A DNA stretch of 11,426 bases from GCA-016700035 sp964454845 (lineage in GTDB: Bacteria; Patescibacteriota; Saccharimonadia; CAILAD01; GCA-016700035). The notes beneath the pieces were generated by a model that had not been told where the DNA came from, did no database searches, and saw only the letters and a list, made by a program, of their open reading frames with translations. Positions 6,482 to 11,426 of this stretch are shown here, piece by piece; positions within the stretch are counted from its first letter, which is position 1; each line of letters starts with the position of its first letter. Location of the stretch: assembly GCA_964454845.1 (NCBI GenBank), contig CAYVVS010000017.1:1-11426 (forward strand), read 5' to 3'. The translations under genes were made by a program, and so were the position numbers.

Positions 6482-7518
6482 TAAGACAATTCTACCACTT
6501 CTGGCCGTGTCAGTGCGTGCTGCACGAGTTCAGCCACCAAGCCCACAAAATCTATGCCTATCGCTGCAGCTGCTTGCGGTAGAAGGCTTGTGTTGGTCAT
6601 ACCTGGTAATGTGTTGGCTTCTAGTACCCACAAGCGACGCTGCGCCAAAATCATATCTACACGACTATACCCTTGTAATTTGAGGGCGCGGTGCACCCCA
6701 AGGGCCGTGCGGCCAATTGCCGCATTCGTAGCTTCAGAGAAAGGTGCCGGCGTTATTTCTTCGGTAGCACCAGCTGAATATTTAGCCTTGTAGTCGAAAA
6801 AGTGGTGATTAAGCGGACGGATCAGCGTCGGCGGCAATGCAAACGTTTCACCATTCTGCTCCAAAATGCCACAGGTTACTTCGTGACCCCGCACAAACCG
6901 CTGTACTATCACCTGCCCATGCTGTGCGCTCGTGAGCTCCAAAGCTTCGGTAAGCTCGGAGGTGTCACGTGCAATTGTCACGCCAATCGAGCTACCACTC
7001 GCATTTGGTTTTACCACCACCGGCAAGCCATACGCCGCCACTGCCTGACGAATAATTCTCGGCCGCGCCACCACCCATTTGGCTCGCTCTATCACCGTAT
7101 AATCTGGAACCGCAAAACCAGCCCTACGTAACACTTGGCTTGATGCATGCTTATCAAATGTCAGCTTGCTTGCTCGTACGCCACTCCCCTGATACGGCAG
7201 CCCTGCCCGGTCGAGCAGTCGCTGTACACCACCGTCTTCGCCAAAAACTCCATGCATGGCAATCAACGCAGCATCTATGAGATACGGCAGCTTCTCCACC
7301 GCATCTCGTACGCCAAAGGCTTCCTCGTATTCATTTGCCAGATACGAAGCCCTATCTGTATACACATACCAACTCTGGTCCGGCGTAACTAAAATTGGCT
7401 TCGGCGTATAACCTAGCTGCTCAACCGCAAGCAAAATATTTTCGGCCGAAGCGCGCGAGACCTCATATTCGGGAGATGGACCCCCAATTAAAATTCCTAA
7501 TCTCACCCCTGTTTGCAT
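6481..7518 (-). CDS. ddl: D-alanine--D-alanine ligase
   Basis: An ATP-grasp enzyme that joins two D-alanines for the peptidoglycan stem peptide. The 345-residue length is normal. Motifs are intact: 'GGPSPEYEVS' (12-21) with the N-terminal substrate Glu; 'HGVFGEDG' (89-96); 'GSGVRASKLTFDK' (111-123); the ATP-binding 'VVKPNASGSSIGV' (168-180); 'FDYKAKYSAG' (241-250) on the active-site loop; 'GYSRVDMI' (283-290); and the Mg/product motif 'LEANTLPGMTNTSLLP' (299-314). Nothing points to a D-Ala-D-Lac type. The gene follows the small membrane protein by 23 bp and overlaps murF by one base, so Ddl and MurF would be made together and act in sequence. No Shine-Dalgarno; a -10 box sits six bases before the ATG, suggesting a leaderless start. 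Confidence is high. Confidence 0.95.
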   Translation of the reverse strand: MQTGVRLGILIGGPSPEYEVSRASAENILLAVEQLGYTPKPILVTPDQSWYVYTDRASYLANEYEEAFGVRDAVEKLPYLIDAALIAMHGVFGEDGGVQRLLDRAGLPYQGSGVRASKLTFDKHASSQVLRRAGFAVPDYTVIERAKWVVARPRIIRQAVAAYGLPVVVKPNASGSSIGVTIARDTSELTEALELTSAQHGQVIVQRFVRGHEVTCGILEQNGETFALPPTLIRPLNHHFFDYKAKYSAGATEEITPAPFSEATNAAIGRTALGVHRALKLQGYSRVDMILAQRRLWVLEANTLPGMTNTSLLPQAAAAIGIDFVGLVAELVQHALTRPEVVELS

Positions 7519-7524
7519 ACAGCT

Positions 7525-7530
7525 AGTATA
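7525..7530 (-). promoter_or_regulatory. -10 box just upstream of ddl, possible leaderless start
   Basis: TATACT on the minus strand (7530-7525), exactly six bases before the ddl ATG at 7518, so a transcript would start at the start codon. The context CAGGTATACT resembles CAGGTATAAT before leuS. The -35 position lies near the end of the upstream gene and has no clear TTGACA. Moderate support, mainly from the spacing and the missing Shine-Dalgarno. Confidence 0.5.
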
Positions 7531-7541
7531 CCTGGCACTGA

Positions 7542-7928
7542 TTAGGTGCGACTAGCTTTTTTGTGCCTCGGCAAACACCAAGCAGCAATTCTCAGCAAAA
7601 CATACGGCGCCGGAACACTCACGATAAGGATTAATGCGATGATTTGCACTGGGCTCAGCCGTAAAAATGCCAAGGCCGTAATGGAAATCATCCATGCAAG
7701 TGCGATGACTGACCAAACTGCACGGCGGACGCGAGCTGCACCAACGTCATCTTTGTGGTAGCGCTTGGCAATAGCAAAGAAGTTTGGCAACGGTCGAGTT
7801 AACGCTAGAAAATTTTTGCGTTCAAACTGTGCTTCTGCGGCTAGGACGCCAATGCCGCGCACAAATTGCGGGCCGAATGTTGAGAGATAATTCTTAAACC
7901 AGGGCTGGATGCTTGAGGGATTTTGCAT
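7542..7928 (-). CDS. Small membrane protein with two transmembrane helices, function unknown
   Basis: I do not recognise this 128-residue protein. It has a soluble N-terminal part (1-69) with 'WFKNYLSTFGPQFVRGIGVLAAEAQF' character and many basic residues (KRYHKDD, RVRR), then two membrane helices at about 70-90 and 93-115, and a short basic tail (RHKKASRT). The basic residues on both ends predict that N- and C-termini are inside with only a tiny outside loop. The ATG lies two bases after the stop of the anchored surface protein, with a good Shine-Dalgarno (AAGGAG), so the two are co-transcribed. It could help place or anchor the surface protein or serve the wall enzymes downstream; both are guesses. 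Confidence 0.78.
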   Translation of the reverse strand: MQNPSSIQPWFKNYLSTFGPQFVRGIGVLAAEAQFERKNFLALTRPLPNFFAIAKRYHKDDVGAARVRRAVWSVIALAWMISITALAFLRLSPVQIIALILIVSVPAPYVLLRIAAWCLPRHKKASRT

Positions 7929-7930
7929 AA

Positions 7931-9382
7931 TTACCTTCTCCTTGCAGCAAGCCCAGCCAAACTTACGCCCACTATCAGGAAAACCAATGTCAAATATAAG
8001 TAAATATTTTCTCCAGTATCAGCCAGTAGAGTATTTTCTGCCTGGACTACAGAAGATGGTGCGGCCAACACTTCTTGAGCGCACACTCCATCATACTCAT
8101 AAGCCCCAACATCGAAGGCTGCACATTGTGGACGAGCTACGCCTCGCTGATCAGATGTAAGGCCACTAATAGCAGCCCCAGCATCAATAGCTGGTGAACC
8201 GGTAAACAATGCCATGGTCGGTACACTACCACCGTTATTCTGCAGGGGCCCAAGGCTTAAGAGAATATTCGAAACGCTTTCCTGATCGCCAGTATTTGTG
8301 AACCCACAGCTCGCGTCGTCAGTAATATTGTTGCCTAGCGAAGTGATGACTACAGCCTCCGTACCGCCGCCACCAAACGGCAAAGCCGCGCAATTTGCCG
8401 CAGACGCATTAGCCTGATTGTCGGCAACTAAAGTGTTTTGTACTGTAGTGGTGATTGAGGCATTAGAGCCAGGGCCCGTATATGCACCTGTCACGATGCC
8501 AGCAGCGGGAAAGCCTGTCACACTATGCCCTACAACCGTAACGTTCTCCAGGGTTAAATTCAGTTCGTCCGTAGATCCAGATGAACTTGGAGACTGTGCC
8601 ACTGCAAAAATACCATACGAATCATTTGCACTATCGTCAGTAAAAGTACTATTCCTAATACGCGCATTAATGGTGTGGGTAGAGTTGTTTTGATCTTCTC
8701 CAGCCGATATCGATATTCCACCCATTACTTTACTAGGACTATTTGCGTTATATACAGTAAGGTTTTCAATTTCTGCATCAATCTGATTGGTAATAGCTCC
8801 ACCAGCCGCCAAGACCGTTACGCCCGCGCCCAAAGTATCATGTATATATACATTCGAGATATTGAGCTGCGCAATTACAGCGTCTTGCTCCAGATTGAAA
8901 TAGATATTCGCATCATCTTGACCGTCGGTAATCTCAACATTTGAAACGCTTAAATTACAATTACCTGCAGCTAGCGGAAACGCGCCACTACTACTAGCGG
9001 TATTCTGTATGGTAATGCCCGCAACACTCAAGTTGAGCAAGCCAGCTCCCGGGTTGCTACAAAGAATACCGGCATAACTATCCCCAGCATCAATAATACT
9101 CACCCCCATTCCAGCTCCAGTGACAGTAAGATTGTCCTCACTCAATACACTCGCGCCAACATTCCACGTGCCTGCCGGAACAATAATTTCGTCATCACCA
9201 TAAACACCCGAACCATTACATCCACCCGTGTCTGCATCATTGTTTGCAGAGAGGATTGCGTTATTGATACTGCAACCACCACTAACCGTTAGGCTCGCGG
9301 CGTGAGCCCTACCGCCAGCCAATAGCAGCATAACGAAGGTGCCGGCTAAAGACAGAGTTGCTAGGATGAAGACTTTTTTCAT
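7931..9382 (-). CDS. Secreted parallel beta-helix surface protein with choice-of-anchor-Q-like domain and LADTG sorting signal
   Basis: The 483-residue protein begins with a signal peptide (basic MKK, hydrophobic 4-22, likely cut after AHA at 28). Next comes a segment like the CSLREA domain, 'GGCSINNAILSANND' (35-49), with 'GDDEIIVPAGTW' (62-73). The body is a run of short repeats such as 'LNLSVAGITIQNTAS' and 'NLTLENVTVVGHSV', typical of a right-handed parallel beta-helix. Residues about 348-430 ('LGNNITDD', 'LGPLQNNGGSVPTMAL', 'GSPAIDAG', 'DQRGVARP', 'FDVGAYEY') match choice-of-anchor-Q proteins. The C-terminus is a sortase signal: LADTG (453-457), one helix (about 460-478), RRR. LAxTG suggests a class E-like sortase, not present here. 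Role probably adhesion or glycan binding. The promoter is unclear; a TATGAT at 9410-9415 has a poor -35. No good Shine-Dalgarno precedes the ATG. Confidence 0.88.
   Translation of the reverse strand: MKKVFILATLSLAGTFVMLLLAGGRAHAASLTVSGGCSINNAILSANNDADTGGCNGSGVYGDDEIIVPAGTWNVGASVLSEDNLTVTGAGMGVSIIDAGDSYAGILCSNPGAGLLNLSVAGITIQNTASSSGAFPLAAGNCNLSVSNVEITDGQDDANIYFNLEQDAVIAQLNISNVYIHDTLGAGVTVLAAGGAITNQIDAEIENLTVYNANSPSKVMGGISISAGEDQNNSTHTINARIRNSTFTDDSANDSYGIFAVAQSPSSSGSTDELNLTLENVTVVGHSVTGFPAAGIVTGAYTGPGSNASITTTVQNTLVADNQANASAANCAALPFGGGGTEAVVITSLGNNITDDASCGFTNTGDQESVSNILLSLGPLQNNGGSVPTMALFTGSPAIDAGAAISGLTSDQRGVARPQCAAFDVGAYEYDGVCAQEVLAAPSSVVQAENTLLADTGENIYLYLTLVFLIVGVSLAGLAARRR
7938..7943 (-). 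promoter_or_regulatory. Shine-Dalgarno embedded in the last codons of the surface protein gene
   Basis: AAGGAG on the minus strand, nine bases before the ATG at 7928. The same bases encode part of the Ala-Arg-Arg-Arg end of the sorting signal, so the basic stop-transfer tail doubles as the ribosome binding site of the next gene. Confidence 0.75.
8012..8026 (-). other. LADTG sortase recognition motif
   Basis: Codons 453-457 of the beta-helix protein read Leu-Ala-Asp-Thr-Gly, followed after two residues by a hydrophobic helix and three terminal arginines, the three-part layout of a cell-wall sorting signal. Sortases cut between Thr and Gly. LAxTG is the form known for class E sortases of high-GC Gram-positive bacteria. 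Confidence 0.85.
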
Positions 9383-9468
9383 TATACCCAGCTTACAACA
9401 AGCACGAGCATCATAAAAGTTTAGCCCCTGGCAAACAGTCCATTCGCGCAGCGTCTCGGCCTAATGCG

Positions 9469-11426
9469 TCATAGATCGCTTGGCAGCAGTACAGTTACCG
9501 TTGTGCCATTCCCAGGTGTTGACTGAAGAGTCATACGGCCCCCAACCTGCTCTAGTAAGACCTTGTCCAAATATAAGCTCAAGCCAATCCCCTCATAATC
9601 AAACCGCATAACATCTGTGGCGCGAGAGAATGGCTTCATGAGCTGTGAAAGCTTAGATGGTTCGATACCTATACCAGTATCTTTTATGGTTAGTTCTGTG
9701 GCGCCCTTCCTAATCTTGGCGACTACAGAAATCTCGCCACCATCCTGGCTGAATTTTACTGCGTTATCTATAAGTGAATCGACAAGCTGATTGAGGGCAT
9801 CTGTATCGAGTCTAGCTGTTACATTTACTGGAATACTCTGAGTCACACGAAGTTTCTTAGTCGAGACTGCATCCTCGCGAGCAGTAAATACAGCTTCAAT
9901 CACAGGACGTACCGATAAGGCTGCCGGTAACGCCTCAGCTGGCTTTGAAAATCTGATAAAGCGTTCAAACTTAGCTAGAACGGCTTCGAGCATAGTAACC
10001 GCATTAAAGAATGGCTTAGCCGAAGCCGTGTCTGGAGACATAGCTTTTCCATGATGCTTAATTAAACCTACATCAGCGCTGAGCGCACCGTAACTTTTTT
10101 CTATAAACTCAACACGACGAGCTAACAGATCGTGTTCTAAGCCAACCTGCTGCTTGTAAATATCTCTACTGGCTTGGTTTCGTTTAAATGATCGCCAAGC
10201 CAACATAAGCAAACCTGCTGCCAAAATGAAGGCCGCAATCTGACCAACTAGCATTATGCTATCGAGACGATAACGATCCGCAGCCGTAAAAAGTGCGTTT
10301 AGGATACATGATGCGAATCCAATAACCAAAATTGGCACTATCACAAATGCACTCATGAACGGATTTCGTATCTTGAGCCTATCTAGCTGCGCGGCACCAT
10401 CTGCTACGTGGGATGAAGTAACCTGGCTGTCGGCAACCAGGGCTTTCACATCTTGAGCTAGATTTTCGATTGAACCAGATAGTTGAGCACTAGCATCTTG
10501 GCTAAGAAGCTTAGTTGTAGAGATCAACTCCACACTAGCCTGCAAAATATTTACCGGCGTATTTAGATAGTGGCTCGTGAGCGCCACAAAATTCTTGCTA
10601 GCCTCTTGAGTATTTCGATAGCGCTCGAGGACGCCCTGCAGCCGAGCCAACGTACGATATTCGAGCCAAGCCTGACGAGCATACAAGCAAGCAATTATAA
10701 ATAAGACGAGTATCAGCAAGAACGGCAAGGTTCGGGCTACGGGCTGAGGTAAGAGGCGCGCACTGTTCAAGAGGCCTTCTGGGACAATACCAAAAAACAT
10801 AGTGGTCGAAGTGGTGCCTTTTTCTTTTTCCGCTGTCTTAGGGACAGGACCTGTTGATCGAATAGACCCTCGCGCTGGTGGCTGTGATGGAGTATTCTCT
10901 GGAGCGTTAGTGTCTGGCGACGAACTAGGTTGGCTACTTTGGGTCGGCTCGGGTGAAGCCGTGGTAGTAGTGCCTGGAGGATTTGCAGGCAAAGGAGATG
11001 CAACTGGTGTCGGCGTTAATGAAGGTGATGGCGATGACGTAGTTGACGGGCTTGGACTTGGAGTAGCTTGCGGATAAACATACGTTGTACTTGTTACGTT
11101 ATTATAAGGCAGCGTAGTAAAGTCAACATTACTTGCAACCGCGGCCATAAGTTCATTAAAAAAACTACTCTCATTAGTGCTATCAAAATACATTGCCCGA
11201 TTTTTCGTGTTAGTGCTTGAAAAGCCTAGCGATGCACTACCAATGATTTCAAACTCGAGTGAATCGCCACTATTAAGTGGGCTAGGGCTTGTTGGCATAC
11301 AGGCAAGGACATGATTGCCTGTATAAAATAAACTAAAATACGGGTCGTCTATATCTTCACCGGCCCCCATATCCATACAAGCAACATTAGAGTTTGTATT
11401 TTCAATAAAGCTGTATTCTGCGGGCA
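9469..11426 (-). CDS. Membrane sensor histidine kinase with split cytoplasmic half (5' end beyond window)
   Basis: The frame stays open to the right edge, so the N-terminus is missing; an ATG at 11376 is probably internal, because coding-like sequence (PAEYSFIENTNSNVAC) precedes it. Counting from that Met (635 residues): an extracytoplasmic domain (to about 100); a Pro/Ser/Thr-rich stalk (102-168); helix TM1 (214-233); a HisKA-like segment 'NFVALTSHYLNTPVNIL' with H269; two more helices (about 341-363 and 373-395); a charged helical stretch (396-480); and a HATPase_c domain with N-box 'DSLIDNAVKFS' (N538), G1 'DTGIGI' (566-571), 'KPFSRA' and G2 'YEGIGLSLYL'. It would autophosphorylate on His and pass phosphate to a response regulator, not seen here. 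The usual acidic residue after the His is Tyr and 'LRTP' is 'LNTP'. It precedes the surface-protein gene by 86 bp and may control it (inference). Confidence 0.9.
   Translation of the reverse strand, partial: PAEYSFIENTNSNVACMDMGAGEDIDDPYFSLFYTGNHVLACMPTSPSPLNSGDSLEFEIIGSASLGFSSTNTKNRAMYFDSTNESSFFNELMAAVASNVDFTTLPYNNVTSTTYVYPQATPSPSPSTTSSPSPSLTPTPVASPLPANPPGTTTTASPEPTQSSQPSSSPDTNAPENTPSQPPARGSIRSTGPVPKTAEKEKGTTSTTMFFGIVPEGLLNSARLLPQPVARTLPFLLILVLFIIACLYARQAWLEYRTLARLQGVLERYRNTQEASKNFVALTSHYLNTPVNILQASVELISTTKLLSQDASAQLSGSIENLAQDVKALVADSQVTSSHVADGAAQLDRLKIRNPFMSAFVIVPILVIGFASCILNALFTAADRYRLDSIMLVGQIAAFILAAGLLMLAWRSFKRNQASRDIYKQQVGLEHDLLARRVEFIEKSYGALSADVGLIKHHGKAMSPDTASAKPFFNAVTMLEAVLAKFERFIRFSKPAEALPAALSVRPVIEAVFTAREDAVSTKKLRVTQSIPVNVTARLDTDALNQLVDSLIDNAVKFSQDGGEISVVAKIRKGATELTIKDTGIGIEPSKLSQLMKPFSRATDVMRFDYEGIGLSLYLDKVLLEQVGGRMTLQSTPGNGTTVTVLLPSDL
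10873..11073 (-). other. Low-complexity Pro/Ser/Thr-rich stalk in the histidine kinase
   Basis: About 67 residues (102-168 from the internal Met) made almost wholly of Pro, Ser and Thr with short repeats such as TPSPSPSTTSSPSPSLTPTP. It separates the outer sensory domain from TM1 and looks like an extended wall-spanning stalk, possibly O-glycosylated. Such repeats are prone to length change. Confidence 0.8.

Noticed and set aside
9381..9386. TATAAT overlapping the ATG of the beta-helix protein as a promoter
   Set aside because: Transcription would begin inside the gene after the start codon, and no in-frame ATG precedes the signal peptide core, so it cannot drive this gene. It is probably chance.
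11374..11376. ATG at 11376 as the true start of the histidine kinase
   Set aside because: The frame stays open upstream to the window edge with protein-like sequence, and there is no signal peptide or first membrane helix after this Met, although the domain must be outside.
1..11426. UGA recoded as an amino acid, as in some CPR groups
   Set aside because: UGA ends the LysM-like, murF and kinase genes at sensible protein ends, and no domain is broken by an in-frame UGA.

Overview
All genes in this window lie on the minus strand, so the biological order runs from high to low coordinates. Ten protein genes are packed with short gaps or overlaps; the two at the edges are cut by the window. No RNA gene, insertion sequence, CRISPR array or plus-strand gene was found, and no gene-free stretch exceeds about 120 bp. 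TAA, TAG and TGA all end genes, so the code is standard; this argues against the UGA-recoding CPR groups. The compact gene set, GC near 50%, several apparently leaderless starts, a LAxTG-sorted surface protein, a divergent MurF and a leucyl-tRNA synthetase carrying an extra domain suggest a Patescibacteria/CPR bacterium, most likely Saccharibacteria. That placement is inference from gene character, not from a marker search.

Right part (11426 to 7542): a membrane sensor histidine kinase (5' end outside the window), then a secreted parallel beta-helix protein with a C-terminal LADTG sorting signal, then a small two-helix membrane protein of unknown function. This looks like a cell-surface block.

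Middle (7518 to 3896): ddl (D-Ala-D-Ala ligase), a MurF-type ligase, a C39-like cysteine peptidase and a class I methyltransferase. They are joined by 1-nt, 4-nt and 8-nt overlaps with almost no Shine-Dalgarno sequences, so they are probably translationally coupled. Ddl and MurF would make and attach the D-Ala-D-Ala end of the peptidoglycan stem peptide. The role of the other two is unknown.

Left part (3856 to 1): leuS, whose CP1 editing domain is interrupted by a complete Nudix hydrolase domain; then a compositionally foreign gene (GC-rich, about 87% GC at third positions) for a one-helix membrane protein with a LysM-like domain, with its own consensus promoter, strong ribosome binding site and terminator; then the start of a TrmB-family regulator with a consensus promoter placed so that the mRNA would begin at the start codon.

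The items most worth following are the Nudix-in-LeuRS fusion, the kinase with a membrane hairpin between its His box and ATPase domain, the foreign GC-rich LysM-like gene, and the MurF that lacks its N-terminal domain and the usual carbamoylated lysine.
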